Assembly: GCA_937868765.1 (NCBI GenBank)
Contig: CALMNL010000006.1
Location: 186,001-250,000, forward strand
Direction of reading: 5' to 3'
DNA: 64,000 nucleotides
From: an uncultured Desulfatitalea sp.
Lineage (GTDB): Bacteria; Desulfobacterota; Desulfobacteria; Desulfobacterales; Desulfosarcinaceae
The notes beneath the pieces were generated by a model. That model was not told the DNA's origin, searched no databases, and saw only the letters and a program-made list of their open reading frames with translations. Position numbers and translations under genes: made by a program. Each line of letters begins with the position of its first letter. Positions within the stretch are counted from its first letter, which is position 1. Positions 19,901 to 29,049 of this stretch are shown one piece after another.

Positions 19901-20523
19901 TCACCATCCTCTTCGCCACCAACCGGGAGGCACGGCCCTTCCTGGCCCTTGTGGGAGCCGCACCCGCGGAAACCGTGCCTTTCGCCGTTTACCGCAGTGC
20001 CGCCCATCCGCGCCTTCAGATCGTTGTCAGCCGCATGGGCAAGATCGCCGCGGCCACCGCCTGCCAGGCCATGATCCTGATGCATGGCGCCACGCATATC
20101 GTCAACCCGGGGGCCTGCGGCGCGTTGCGTGATGCGCCCGAACTGGCCGTGGGCAATCTCGTGCGCATCAGCGAGGCCTCGGAGGGGGACCATGAAATCT
20201 TCGGCAAGCGCGTGCCGCCGGTAGCCTGCGGCACCGGCCTGGGGAGCGCGCTGCCGGCGGCGCGCCTGGTGACCAACGACCGACCGGTTTTCGATGCCCT
20301 GCGGCGTGACGAATATGCCCAGTATGGGGATGTGGTGGATATGGAGGGGGCGGCCGTCGCCCGGATGGCCGCGCTCTATGGCGTCCCCTGCGACCTGATC
20401 AAGGGCATCACCGATACCGCCCAGCACCTGGAACGCGATACCCTGTTGCGCAACCTGGACGCAGTGTGCGAGCGGATCGCCCTGTTCCTGAAAGATTCTC
20501 TGCCCGAGTGCCAAGATGCCTAG
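19897..20523 (+). CDS. mqnB: Futalosine hydrolase
   Basis: 208 residues. Nucleosidase that removes the purine from futalosine or aminofutalosine, giving dehypoxanthine futalosine. Belongs to the MTAN/PNP family: MITILFATNREA at the start, VSRMGKIAAATACQAM, NPGACGALRD, and the ribose/base-binding VVDMEGAAVARMA with the conserved Met-Glu pair, followed by the catalytic Asp region KGITDTAQ. Overlaps mqnD by four and mqnP by eight bases. Confidence 0.9.
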   Translation: MITILFATNREARPFLALVGAAPAETVPFAVYRSAAHPRLQIVVSRMGKIAAATACQAMILMHGATHIVNPGACGALRDAPELAVGNLVRISEASEGDHEIFGKRVPPVACGTGLGSALPAARLVTNDRPVFDALRRDEYAQYGDVVDMEGAAVARMAALYGVPCDLIKGITDTAQHLERDTLLRNLDAVCERIALFLKDSLPECQDA

Positions 20524-21343
20524 CAAAATCCTGCGTTTCATCAAAATCGAACACACGGCCTTCAGCCTGCCATTGATTTTCACCGGTGCCTGGATGGGGG
20601 CGGGCCACCGCTGGCCCTCCTTGCTGACCCTCGTCTATATCGTCCTCGCCGCCGCCGGGGCGCGGACGTTCGGCATGGCCTTCAACCGGATTTTCGACCG
20701 CCGCATCGACGCCCGCAATCCGCGCACGGCCGGGCGCGAGCTGCCGTCGGGGGCCATGGGCGTCCCCACCGCCCTGACCGTGGCGTTGGGCGGCCTGGCC
20801 GCCTACCTCGGTGCATGTGCCCTGCTCAACCGCTGGTGTCTGATCCTGGCGCCGGTGCCGCTGGTGCCGCTGCTGGGCTACTCGCTGCTCAAGCGCTTCA
20901 CGGCTTTGTGCCACTTCGGCATCGGGCTGTGCCTGGCCCTGGCCCCCTTGGGCGCCTTCGTGGCCGCCGCCGGGCACGTGGGGCTGACGGCTGAGGTGTG
21001 GATCTTTTCGACTTACGTATTCTTCTGGCTCAGCGGCGCGGATATCATCTACGCCCTGCTGGACATCGAGAGCGACCGGCGCACCGGCATCCACAGCATC
21101 CCGGCGGCCCTGGGGGCGCAAAAGGCCCAGGTGGTGGCCGCCGGCGTCCATCTGATCTCCCTGGCGGCCCTGGCACTGCTGCTCTTCCTGAACCGGGCCC
21201 AATGGCCCGCCGTAGTCTCCTTCGCGGTCACCCTGGTGCTCTTCGTGGCCATGTACCTGCCCTGGATCCCGATCCCCAAGCGCTTCTTCCCCATCTCCAC
21301 CCTGGCCGGGGTGGCCGGCGCGGTCACACCATTGCTCGTCTGA
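20516..21343 (+). CDS. mqnP: UbiA-family prenyltransferase of the futalosine pathway
   Basis: 275 residues, integral membrane with about eight helices. Attaches the polyprenyl chain to the naphthoate intermediate. The two Asp-rich magnesium-diphosphate motifs are NRIFDRRIDARNPRT near residue 60 and LLDIESDRRTGIHSIP near residue 182. Location directly after mqnD-mqnB supports MqnP over ubiquinone UbiA. Overlaps mqnB by eight bases; the transcript ends at the bidirectional terminator about 10 bases downstream. Confidence 0.9.
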   Translation: MPSKILRFIKIEHTAFSLPLIFTGAWMGAGHRWPSLLTLVYIVLAAAGARTFGMAFNRIFDRRIDARNPRTAGRELPSGAMGVPTALTVALGGLAAYLGACALLNRWCLILAPVPLVPLLGYSLLKRFTALCHFGIGLCLALAPLGAFVAAAGHVGLTAEVWIFSTYVFFWLSGADIIYALLDIESDRRTGIHSIPAALGAQKAQVVAAGVHLISLAALALLLFLNRAQWPAVVSFAVTLVLFVAMYLPWIPIPKRFFPISTLAGVAGAVTPLLV

Positions 21344-21350
21344 AAACAGC

Positions 21351-21393
21351 GAGCCCGCGCCCCCCTCAACAGGTTGAAAGGGAACACGGGCTC
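21351..21393. terminator. Bidirectional terminator between mqnP and the DsbA-like gene
   Basis: GAGCCCG (21351-21357) pairs perfectly with CGGGCTC (21387-21393), with further inner pairing of CCCTCAAC and GTTGAAAGGG. TTT follows on the plus strand and GCTGTTTTC on the minus strand, suiting both convergent operons. Confidence 0.75.
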
Positions 21394-21414
21394 TTTAGCC
21401 GATTGAAGGCGGCT

Positions 21415-22266
21415 TTACTTCTTTTTCTTCATATCCTTCAGGGCCTTCTCCACGGCGGCCTCGATGCCTTCCTGAGTGGCTGGGCGCACCAGGCGGCCGT
21501 TGACGAAGACCGTGGGGGTGCCGGTGATGCCGGCGTCTTCACCCGCCGCGGCATCTTTCTGGATCCTCTCCAGGGTCTTGGGATCTTCCATGCGCTTGTC
21601 GAACTTTGCCTTGTCCAGTTTGAGCGTCTCGCGGAAATCGTCGAGCTTCTTGTCGCTGAGCGTGCTGTAGTTCTGGAAGATCAGGTCGTGGTACTCCCAG
21701 AATTTGCCGAAGCTGTCGGCCGCTATGCTGGCCTTGGCCGCCTTCATGGCGAAGGCGTGCATCTTCAGCGGGAAATGCTTGTAAACGAATTTCGTTTCTT
21801 TGGGATACTGCTTGAGCACCTCGTCGATGATCCCGCCGATGCGGGCGCAGTAGGGGCATTGGAAGTCGCTGAAAACCACGATGGCCACCGGCGCGTTGGC
21901 CGGACCCTTGAAGGGCGATCCGGCGATATCGATGTCGTGAATGAACGAGAGGTTGAGCACCTGGATGGTGTTGTCTTTGGGGTTGCTCAGGTAGAGCACG
22001 TCATCCCGGGGGCTGATCTTGATCTGGTTGACGTCGGCACCCACCTTCACCGTGTTCAACAATGCCCCGGCCGGGTTGTAAATCAGCAACTGGCCCTGGT
22101 TGTCGAGGACGTAGATCCGCTGGCCGTTCAGGGAAACTTCCATGTCGATGGGCGTGTTCTGCAGCTTCAGGGTGGCGACGATGTCGGTTTCAACTTCAGC
22201 CTGGGCCAGGGGCACTCCCAGCGCCAGGCAGAGCATCCATAGAAGCAAACCTCGGAAAGTACGCAT
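21415..22266 (-). CDS. Exported DsbA-like thioredoxin-fold protein with N-terminal beta-repeat domain
   Basis: 283 residues from ATG 22266 (AAAGGAG upstream). A signal peptide (about 1-23, ending PLAQA) directs it to the periplasm. Residues 24-110 look like two or three NHL/YVTN-type beta repeats (NGQRIYVLDNQGQLLIYN, DDVLYLSNPKDNTIQVLN). From about 118 a DsbA/DsbG-type domain follows with the redox pair CPYC at 137-140 and the cis-Pro loop GITGTPTVFVNG. It probably makes or isomerises disfulide bonds in exported proteins, perhaps c-type cytochromes. The beta-repeat fusion is unusual but seen as an annotation-level pattern in related families; function is inferred. Confidence 0.82.
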   Translation of the reverse strand: MRTFRGLLLWMLCLALGVPLAQAEVETDIVATLKLQNTPIDMEVSLNGQRIYVLDNQGQLLIYNPAGALLNTVKVGADVNQIKISPRDDVLYLSNPKDNTIQVLNLSFIHDIDIAGSPFKGPANAPVAIVVFSDFQCPYCARIGGIIDEVLKQYPKETKFVYKHFPLKMHAFAMKAAKASIAADSFGKFWEYHDLIFQNYSTLSDKKLDDFRETLKLDKAKFDKRMEDPKTLERIQKDAAAGEDAGITGTPTVFVNGRLVRPATQEGIEAAVEKALKDMKKKK

Positions 22267-22601
22267 CCTCTTTTTCTCCTTTAAGCGATGTGATGGTAGA
22301 TTGCGGAAAACGGGTGCATGGGGCTCCCATTGCGTGCAAATCCGCGGGTCTTTACATTGGCGGGCCGGCATGTGCGACGGAAGCCCGGCAGGAGCGGTGT
22401 CGGGCCGGCTGGCCTGAACTGGATAGCGTGCGGCGCAACTATTCGCGGCATGGCACCGACCGCAGCGTTGCGTTCAGTGGACTTTTTAGCGCGCTTTGGG
22501 GGAAGAGGCAATAGGCAAGGCTTCAAAAAGCATTTCCGTGCTTTATCCGCACCGGCGAATCTGCTATCAACGGGACGGCGCATCGGCGCCCGGGAGGTTA
22601 T
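22267..22601. other. Divergent intergenic region DsbA-like / ubiX
   Basis: About 335 bases. It holds the ribosome site of the minus-strand DsbA-like gene and GGGAGG just before the ubiX ATG. A weak TTTATC-N17-TATCAA pair near 22545-22575 could be the ubiX operon promoter. I see no RNA gene, repeat or riboswitch consensus. Confidence 0.35.
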
Positions 22602-23180
22602 ATGCCCAGATCCAGAAAAGCACCCCTGGTGGTGGCCATGGCCGGCGCTTCAGGCGCCTACGCGGCCCGTTTGCTGCTGGAACGTTCCCCCTGGCCCACC
22701 CTGCTGGTGGTCAGTCGCTGGGCCCGTGCCATCTATGAACGGGAGTGCGGCCCCTTCGATACCCTGGCCCGTCTGGCCAGTCGGGTGTACGATCCCTCCG
22801 ATCTGGAGGCGCCGCCCTCCTCGGGCTCGGTACCCACGGCCGGTATGGTCATTTTGCCTTGCTCCATCAACACCCTGGCCCACATCGCCGGCGGCCTGGC
22901 CGACAACCTGATCACCCGGGCGGCCCATTGCCATCTCAAGGAGCGCCGCCCCCTGATCCTGGGGCTGCGGGAGACACCGTTGACCGCCATCGATCTGCAG
23001 AACGCGGCCCGGGCGGCCGCGGCCGGTGCCGTCGTGATGCCCCTGAGCCCGCCCTTTTTCATGTTCCAGGGTAAGTCTGCCGAGCAGATCAGCCTGCACG
23101 ACCTGATGGGGGCCTACGTGGACCGTGTGCTGGCCCTGCTGGGACGACCGCTTGCGGCCAATTGGGAGAACCTGATCTGA
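22602..23180 (+). CDS. ubiX: UbiX-family flavin prenyltransferase (MqnM-like)
   Basis: 192 residues. Makes prenylated FMN, the cofactor required by UbiD decarboxylases. Family marks are the FMN-binding VAMAGASGAYAARLLLE at the start, ILPCSINTLAHIAGGLADNLITRAA, and RPLILGLRETPLTAIDLQN. It overlaps the ubiD gene by one base (TGATG) and heads the operon that continues with mqnE, mqnA and mqnC, so it most likely serves the futalosine pathway (the step called MqnM). Confidence 0.9.
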   Translation: MPRSRKAPLVVAMAGASGAYAARLLLERSPWPTLLVVSRWARAIYERECGPFDTLARLASRVYDPSDLEAPPSSGSVPTAGMVILPCSINTLAHIAGGLADNLITRAAHCHLKERRPLILGLRETPLTAIDLQNAARAAAAGAVVMPLSPPFFMFQGKSAEQISLHDLMGAYVDRVLALLGRPLAANWENLI

Positions 23181-24955
23181 TGCATACCGATTTGCGCATT
23201 TTTCTGCGGGACCTGGAACGGCGCGGCGAGCTGGCCCGGGTGAGGGCGGAAGTGGACCCCGACCAGGAGATCACCGTCATTCAGCACCGGGTCATCGCCG
23301 CCGGCGGACCGGCCCTGCTCTTCGAGCGGGTAAAGGGGTCGTCTTACCGTATCGTGAGCAATCTCTTCGGCACCCCCCGGCGGGTGGCCCTGGCCTGCGG
23401 CGCTTCTCCGCAAGCCCTGGGGCAGCAGTTGGCCCGCCTGGCCCATGACCTGCTGCCGCCCTCGTTGGGCGGCCTGTGGCGCGCCCGGCAGGATCTGCGA
23501 CGGGTGCTGCCCGCCCGGCTGCGACGGGTGCCGGCCGGCCCGGTTCTGGAAAAATGCCTGGAACCCCCGGACCTGAACCAGCTGCCGGTGCTCACCTGCT
23601 GGCCCGAAGACGGCGGTCCCTTTTTCACCCTGCCGCTGGTGCACACGGTCGACCCCCAGACCGGACAGGGCAACCTGGGCATCTACCGCCTGCAGCGTTT
23701 CGATGCCGCCAGCACGGGCATGCACTGGCAGATCGAAAAGGGGGGCGGCTTTCACTTTCACAAGGCGGCCCGGGCCGGCCGGCCGCTGGCGGTGAGCGTG
23801 ATCCTGGGCGGTCCGCCGGCCCTGACCCTGGCGGCCGTGGCGCCGTTGCCCGAAGGCATGGATGAACGGGTGCTGGCCGCCTATCTCATGGGGCATCCCC
23901 TGGACGTCATCCACCGGCGCGCCACCGGCCATCGCATTCCGGCCAAAGCCGAGTTCGTGCTCGAAGGCGAAGTGCGGCCCGGCGAGCTGCGCCGGGAAGG
24001 GCCCTTCGGCGACCACTTCGGCCATTACTCGGCGGCGGCCGATTATCCCGTTTTCCGGGTGCAGCGCATCCTGGCGCGCAAGGACGCCATCTATCCGGCC
24101 ACGGTGGTGGGCAAGCCGGTGCAGGAGGATTACTATATCGGCGAGGCCCTCCAGGAGATCGCCCTGCCCATGCTGCGCTGGCTCAAGCCGGCCATCGTGG
24201 ATCTGTGGGCTTATCCCGAAACCGGATTCCACCCCCTGGCGGTCATGGCCGTGCGTCCGCGTTATCCCCACGAAGCCCTCAAGCTGGTGCTGGGCATGCT
24301 GGGCGAAGGCCAGGTGTCGCTCACCAAGGTGATGATCGCCGTGGATGCCGAGGTGCGCGTGCGGGATTTCGTATCGGTGAGCCAGGCCCTCTGGCGTCAT
24401 CTGACCCCCGACGGCATGCACCTGTTGAGCCCTACGGCCCAGGACACCCTGGATTTCACCGGTCCGGCCATGAACACCGGCAGCCGCCTGATCCTGCTGG
24501 CCAATCAGGGGGCAGGGGGGCCAATCCGCACCGCACCGCCGCCCGTGCCGCCGGCACCGGCCGAACTGCACCCCGGCATCACCGCCGTCCGTGCCCTGGG
24601 GCCGGCCTTTCTGATCGTGCAGGCGGCCGACGGCCTCGGCGATCTTCAGGCGCTATGGGAGACGCTGCGGCAGCACCCGGTCGCCCGGCAGTACCTGTTT
24701 CATGTCGCCGTGAGCGGCGACGTGCCCCTGGACGATCCAATGATGCTGTTGTGGGGCTGGTTCACCCGCTTCGACCCGGCCGCCGACCTGTATCCGGCCG
24801 GCCGCCGCATCCAGGGCAACCGGCTGCTGCTGGACTTTCCCATCGCCATTGACGCCCGGTGGAAAAAGGGCTATCCACGACCCGTGGCCTTCGACCCGGT
24901 GGTGGAACGGCGGGTCGAGGCACGGTGGCAGGAGTACGGGATCAAGATCGGCTGA
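23180..24955 (+). CDS. ubiD: UbiD-family decarboxylase of menaquinone synthesis (MqnL-like)
   Basis: 591 residues from ATG 23180, overlapping ubiX by one base; an in-frame start at 23162 is less likely. Prenyl-FMN-dependent decarboxylase that would remove the 6-carboxylate of the prenylated naphthoate. Seen: the N-terminal LRIFLRDLERRGELARV, a long PNIGIYRLQ-like region (NLGIYRLQRFD), and the conserved Glu-Asp stretch EFVLEGEVRPGELRREGPFGDHFGHYS. Later KVMIAVDAEVRVRDF also fits the SCO4490-type menaquinone decarboxylases. Followed 27 bases later by mqnE. Confidence 0.9.
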   Translation: MHTDLRIFLRDLERRGELARVRAEVDPDQEITVIQHRVIAAGGPALLFERVKGSSYRIVSNLFGTPRRVALACGASPQALGQQLARLAHDLLPPSLGGLWRARQDLRRVLPARLRRVPAGPVLEKCLEPPDLNQLPVLTCWPEDGGPFFTLPLVHTVDPQTGQGNLGIYRLQRFDAASTGMHWQIEKGGGFHFHKAARAGRPLAVSVILGGPPALTLAAVAPLPEGMDERVLAAYLMGHPLDVIHRRATGHRIPAKAEFVLEGEVRPGELRREGPFGDHFGHYSAAADYPVFRVQRILARKDAIYPATVVGKPVQEDYYIGEALQEIALPMLRWLKPAIVDLWAYPETGFHPLAVMAVRPRYPHEALKLVLGMLGEGQVSLTKVMIAVDAEVRVRDFVSVSQALWRHLTPDGMHLLSPTAQDTLDFTGPAMNTGSRLILLANQGAGGPIRTAPPPVPPAPAELHPGITAVRALGPAFLIVQAADGLGDLQALWETLRQHPVARQYLFHVAVSGDVPLDDPMMLLWGWFTRFDPAADLYPAGRRIQGNRLLLDFPIAIDARWKKGYPRPVAFDPVVERRVEARWQEYGIKIG

Positions 24956-24982
24956 ACGAACGCATCCGGCGGATTGAAGGAC

Positions 24983-26074
24983 ATGGCGCAGACATCGGAC
25001 ATCTTGTTTGAACAGGCCCTGGCAAAGGGGACGCAGGGCGAGCGCTTGACGGCCGCAGAGGCCGGTGCGCTGGCTGCCGCGGTCAGCCCGGACCGCCTGC
25101 ATGCCCTGGGGCGGGCGGCCCTGGCCAACCGCCGCCGGCGCTTCGGCGACCGGGCCACCTTCGTGTTCAACCTGCAGATCAACCCGGCCAACATCTGCGG
25201 GGCGCGCTGCACCTTTTGCAACTACGCCGCCTCGAAAAAAGACGCCCATGTCTACGTGATGAGCGAAGCGGAGATCCTGGGCAAGGTGGCCCAACTTCAG
25301 CCCACCGAGGCCCACATCGTGGGCGGCCTGAACCAGGTGTGGCCCTACGAACGCAACCTGGAACTGGTGCGCCGGTTGCGCGCCCAATACCCCGGCCTGC
25401 ACATCAAGGCGTTCACCGCCGTGGAGATCGCCTATTTCGCCAAGACGGCGCACAAGAGCGAAACCGAAATCCTGGCCGAGCTGAAGGCCGCCGGCGTCGA
25501 GGCCCTGCCGGGCGGCGGGGCCGAGATCTTCTCCGAGCGGCTCTGGCGGCGGCACTGGCCCAACAAGATCGGCCCCGACGAGTGGGTGCGCATCCACCAG
25601 ACGGCCCACGGCCTGGGGTTTTCCACCAACGCCACCATGCTCTTCGGTTTCGGCGACACCTGGGACGAGCGCATCCACCACCTGCTCACCTTGCGCCGGG
25701 CCCAGGACCAATCCGGCGGGTTCGCCTGCTTCATCCCCCTGGCCTTCCAGCCCGGGGAGGGCAACTTCATCGCCCATGGCCCCACGCCCCTGGAGACGCT
25801 CATGGTGCTGGCTATCGCCCGCCTGGTGCTCGACAACATCCCGCATCTGAAATCATACTGGCCCATGAGCGGCGTGGAGACTGCCGCCGCCGGTCTGAGC
25901 TGGGGGGCCGACGACATGGACGGCACCATCTCCGAAGAGAAGATCGCCCACCTGGCCGGCGCGTCCACGCCCAAAGGCCTGGCCCGAGAGCGCATGACCG
26001 AGACCATCCGCATGGCCGGGTTCGTGCCGCTGGAGCGGGATGGCAAGTTCGGGGAAGCAAAGACGAAAGGCTGA
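24983..26074 (+). CDS. mqnE: Aminofutalosine synthase (radical SAM)
   Basis: 363 residues. Joins S-adenosylmethionine and 3-enolpyruvyl benzoate to give aminofutalosine, second step of the futalosine pathway. The radical SAM cluster motif is CGARCTFC near residue 73. Other family segments are VFNLQINPANICG, HIVGGLNQVWPYE, GGGAEIFSERLW and TNATMLFGFGDTWDERI. ATG 24983 has GAAGGA upstream; a TTG three codons earlier is an alternative. One base separates its stop from mqnA. Confidence 0.94.
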   Translation: MAQTSDILFEQALAKGTQGERLTAAEAGALAAAVSPDRLHALGRAALANRRRRFGDRATFVFNLQINPANICGARCTFCNYAASKKDAHVYVMSEAEILGKVAQLQPTEAHIVGGLNQVWPYERNLELVRRLRAQYPGLHIKAFTAVEIAYFAKTAHKSETEILAELKAAGVEALPGGGAEIFSERLWRRHWPNKIGPDEWVRIHQTAHGLGFSTNATMLFGFGDTWDERIHHLLTLRRAQDQSGGFACFIPLAFQPGEGNFIAHGPTPLETLMVLAIARLVLDNIPHLKSYWPMSGVETAAAGLSWGADDMDGTISEEKIAHLAGASTPKGLARERMTETIRMAGFVPLERDGKFGEAKTKG

Positions 26075-26075
26075 T

Positions 26076-26906
26076 ATGAATGCACCCATCGCCATGATCC
26101 CCTACGCCAACATGGCCCCCTATGCCGCCATGGGGCCGCCCGATGCGTGCTACTTCGTGGCCTGCACGCCGCGCAACAGCATTCAGGCATTGAGGGAAGG
26201 CGCGGTGTGGGCCGCGGCCGTGCCGGTGGGCGGATTGACGGCCCTGGGGAAGATGGTCGAGCCCCTGGGGCTCTTCGGCATCGCGGCCCATAAAGAAGTG
26301 ATGAGCGTGATGTTTTTCTCCGACCGGCCCTTCGAGAGTTTCGGCCGGCCCCAGACCGTGGGGCTCACCGACGAGTCGGCCTCCAGCGTGCGCCTGCTCT
26401 ACCTGCTGATGGGCTACCAGTGCGGCTTCGACCGCATTCCGCTGAAGGCCGCGCCCGGAGCGCTGCCCAACGGCGATCTGGTGATCGGCGATACGGCCCT
26501 GCGCTGGCTGCATCAGTGGGAATCAACTGGCGAAGTCAAAGGCTATCGGCACGTCATCGATCTGGCGGCCCAGTGGGAGCGGCGCCACCAGTTGCCCTTT
26601 GTCTTCGCCCGCTGGGTGGTGCGCGCCGATGCCTCCCCGCGGCTGAAGGAGAACCTGCGGCAATGGCTCGACCGCTTCGCCGCCCAGGAGGAAGCGCTGA
26701 TCGAACGCGCCGCGCCTGAAGTGGCCGCGCGCCTGGCGTTGCCGCTGGACTATGCCCGTCGCTACCTGAAGGTGATCCGTCGCTGCTTGACTTCCCAGGA
26801 TGCAGCCGGCCAGGCACGCTTCCAGGAAGAGTGGGGCGCCCACGCGGCGGCCGGGGAGGCGGCCTGGTTTAAGGACGGCCCTGCGGGAGGTCATCGCCAT
26901 GCATAA
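26076..26906 (+). CDS. mqnA: Chorismate dehydratase
   Basis: 276 residues. Dehydrates chorismate to 3-enolpyruvyl benzoate, entry to the futalosine pathway. MqnA/MqnD periplasmic-binding-like fold: an N-terminal IPYANMAPYAAM loop, CTPRNSIQALREGAVWAAAVPVGG, and a mid-protein GLTDESASSVRLLYLLM then DLVIGDTALRW. It starts one base after the mqnE stop and overlaps mqnC by eight bases. More divergent than the other Mqn proteins here; the assignment rests on fold-level motifs plus the operon. Confidence 0.88.
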   Translation: MNAPIAMIPYANMAPYAAMGPPDACYFVACTPRNSIQALREGAVWAAAVPVGGLTALGKMVEPLGLFGIAAHKEVMSVMFFSDRPFESFGRPQTVGLTDESASSVRLLYLLMGYQCGFDRIPLKAAPGALPNGDLVIGDTALRWLHQWESTGEVKGYRHVIDLAAQWERRHQLPFVFARWVVRADASPRLKENLRQWLDRFAAQEEALIERAAPEVAARLALPLDYARRYLKVIRRCLTSQDAAGQARFQEEWGAHAAAGEAAWFKDGPAGGHRHA

Positions 26907-27948
26907 CGGCCGTCTGGATCGCAGCCAAGCGCTGACCCTGCTGAACCGTACGCCCCTGGGCGAAGTCATGTCTCTGGCCCACACCGCCCGCAAGGGCCGC
27001 CATCCCCGGGGAGAGGTCACCTTTGTCTTCGATACCAACCCCAACTACACCAATGTGTGCGTCACCCGCTGCCGCTTCTGCGCCTTCTGCCGCTCGCCCG
27101 AGGCGGCCGACGCCTATACCCTGACACCGGAGCAGGTGGCGGCCAGGGTCAAGCGCGCCGCCGATCTGGGCGCCACCACCGTGCTGCTGCAGGGCGGTCA
27201 CAACCCCAAGATCCACCTGTCGGACTGGATAGCCTACATCCGGGCCATCCGGGCCGTCTGCCCGCAGATCCACATCCATCCCTTCAGCCCGGCCGAGTAT
27301 CTCTTCATGGCCCACCAGGAGCAGACCGACGTGCGGGCGATCCTGGAAGCGGTCTATGCCGAGGGCATCCGCACCATTCCCGGCGGCGGGGCCGAAATCC
27401 TTTCCGAACGCGTTCGCCAGCATATCGCACCGAAAAAGGCCGATACCGTCCAGTGGCTGGCGGTCTGCGAAGCGGCCCACCAGGTGGGTTTCCGCACCAC
27501 GGCCACCATGATGTACGGTCACGTGGAGCAGGACGAGGAGATCGTCGATCATCTTCTCTTGCTGCGCGACCTCCAGGACCGCACCGGCGGCTTCGCCAGC
27601 TTCATCCCCTGGTCGTTCAAACCCGGCGACACGCCCCTGGGCCGGGAGGTCCCGCGCCCGGTGCATCCGGCGAAGTACGTGCGCATCATCGCCCTGGCGC
27701 GCCTGGTGCTGGACAACTTCGACCACATCCAGTCCTCGTGGTTCAGCGAGAACATCGCCGCCGGCCAACTGGGCCTGCTGGCCGGCGCCGACGACTTCGG
27801 CGGCCTGCTGGTGGAAGAGAACGTGCTGCAGCAGGCCGGCCACCAACGGGCCACCACCCTGGCAGATGTGCTCACCATCATCCGCCGGGCCGGGTTTGTC
27901 CCGGCCCAGCGGGATTCGTTCTATAACGTGCTGCGGGTATTCGAATAG
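26899..27948 (+). CDS. mqnC: Cyclic dehypoxanthinyl futalosine synthase (radical SAM)
   Basis: 349 residues. Cyclises dehypoxanthine futalosine by a 5'-deoxyadenosyl radical. The cluster motif is CVTRCRFC near residue 54. NYTNVCVTRCRFCAFCR, LQGGHNPKIHLSDW, IHPFSPAEYLFMA, IPGGGAEILSERVR and TTATMMYGHVEQDEE are characteristic. Last gene of the ubiX-ubiD-mqnE-mqnA-mqnC operon, overlapping mqnA by eight bases. Confidence 0.95.
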   Translation: MHNGRLDRSQALTLLNRTPLGEVMSLAHTARKGRHPRGEVTFVFDTNPNYTNVCVTRCRFCAFCRSPEAADAYTLTPEQVAARVKRAADLGATTVLLQGGHNPKIHLSDWIAYIRAIRAVCPQIHIHPFSPAEYLFMAHQEQTDVRAILEAVYAEGIRTIPGGGAEILSERVRQHIAPKKADTVQWLAVCEAAHQVGFRTTATMMYGHVEQDEEIVDHLLLLRDLQDRTGGFASFIPWSFKPGDTPLGREVPRPVHPAKYVRIIALARLVLDNFDHIQSSWFSENIAAGQLGLLAGADDFGGLLVEENVLQQAGHQRATTLADVLTIIRRAGFVPAQRDSFYNVLRVFE

Positions 27949-28003
27949 CAGGGACGATCCTCAGTTCCGGCCATAAACCCATTATTGCCGCGGAGGGCCG
28001 ACC

Positions 28004-29005
28004 ATGTTTGAATTCGTCCAAGCCAACATTCTGCTGGTGTTGACGGTTATCGGCGCGGTGATCAGCTTCATGGCCTCTTTCATCGGACTGGTGGCCAAGA
28101 AGAAGCCGGTGCTGGTCCTGGCGGTGCTGGGGGTACTGGGCTTTGTCGTGGGAATCACCTATCAGCTCTCCAACTATGCCCAGAACCAGGAAAAGGCGCG
28201 GCGTGCGGCGGCCGAGGCCCAGATCAAGGAGGCGGCCCAGCGGGCGCGCGACGGCGTTCTCCAAGAGATCAATGAAAACGTGGGGGTCACCCGGGTGACG
28301 GTGGACGCCATTGCCCGGAAGCTGGAATCGGCCTCGCTGCAGGAGGTGGGGCTGCCCCTGGTCAGCGTCAAGAGTGTTGGTTCGGTGGAGTTCGAGGAGA
28401 CCATGGCGTTTGCCAAGGGCTCGTCGGAGATGTGGCAGCGCTACGCCCAATGGCTGGCCACGGTGCCCGAAGCCAAGGCGGCCGCCTGCCTGACGGTGAC
28501 GCTCAATGCCAGCCCTATCCATCATTACGACGCCGGTCTGCTGCTGGCCTATCTGCTCACCAGCACGGCCACGCGGGATGAGTTGCTGCCCATCGTGGAC
28601 AGTCACCAGGCCTGGCACAATTTTGCCGCCGAGCCGTTCTTCCTGAAGAATTTCAAGCCCCAGACCGGGCATCTGCGCTATGTGCTCTTTTACGAGGGGC
28701 CCACCCAAAAACTACTCGCCTTCGCCGAGGCCGAAGCCTTTGCCCAGCAGTTGATGGTGCTGCATCGCCTAGGTCGGCACGCCATGCTGGAAGCGCTATT
28801 CAACTCACCGCACAGCGACCCGGTGGCGGCCTTGCGCTCGGTCTTTCCCTCCGTACAGGCGGCGGTCTTCGATACCGACCGCTGCGACGAACTGGTGCGC
28901 CGCATGATCGAACAGCAACTGCCCCTGGCCGTGGCCGCGGCCGGCCCCCGGCCCTATGTGGCCAAGCTGACGCGCATGATCCGGCTCGCGGCGGCCGATC
29001 GATAG
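28004..29005 (+). CDS. Membrane-anchored protein of unknown function
   Basis: 333 residues. Two hydrophobic helices (about 6-30 and 36-54) are followed by an Ala/Arg/Glu-rich coiled-coil-like stretch (about 58-110) and a soluble C-terminal region of about 220 residues that I do not recognise. The last 58 codons plus 44 bases downstream recur at 33104-33326, so a second copy or family member once existed. It opens an accessory stretch with mscS, lipocalin and the giant TPR gene. Fifty-five bases separate it from mqnC; RBS is weak (GGAGG about 12 bases upstream). Confidence 0.75.
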   Translation: MFEFVQANILLVLTVIGAVISFMASFIGLVAKKKPVLVLAVLGVLGFVVGITYQLSNYAQNQEKARRAAAEAQIKEAAQRARDGVLQEINENVGVTRVTVDAIARKLESASLQEVGLPLVSVKSVGSVEFEETMAFAKGSSEMWQRYAQWLATVPEAKAAACLTVTLNASPIHHYDAGLLLAYLLTSTATRDELLPIVDSHQAWHNFAAEPFFLKNFKPQTGHLRYVLFYEGPTQKLLAFAEAEAFAQQLMVLHRLGRHAMLEALFNSPHSDPVAALRSVFPSVQAAVFDTDRCDELVRRMIEQQLPLAVAAAGPRPYVAKLTRMIRLAAADR

Positions 29006-29049
29006 TTCCCGCTCGTTTTTCATCAAGATCGAGGGCGCTTCGCCGATAA
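28827..29049 (+). repeat. Direct repeat copy 1 (223 bp), intact gene end
   Basis: Covers the last 59 codons of the 28004 gene and 44 bases beyond its stop. The same length without gaps recurs at 33104-33326, roughly 90 percent identical by eye. The two copies flank a 4.05-kb segment containing the mscS-family gene, the lipocalin and a broken hydrolase. Confidence 0.85.
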
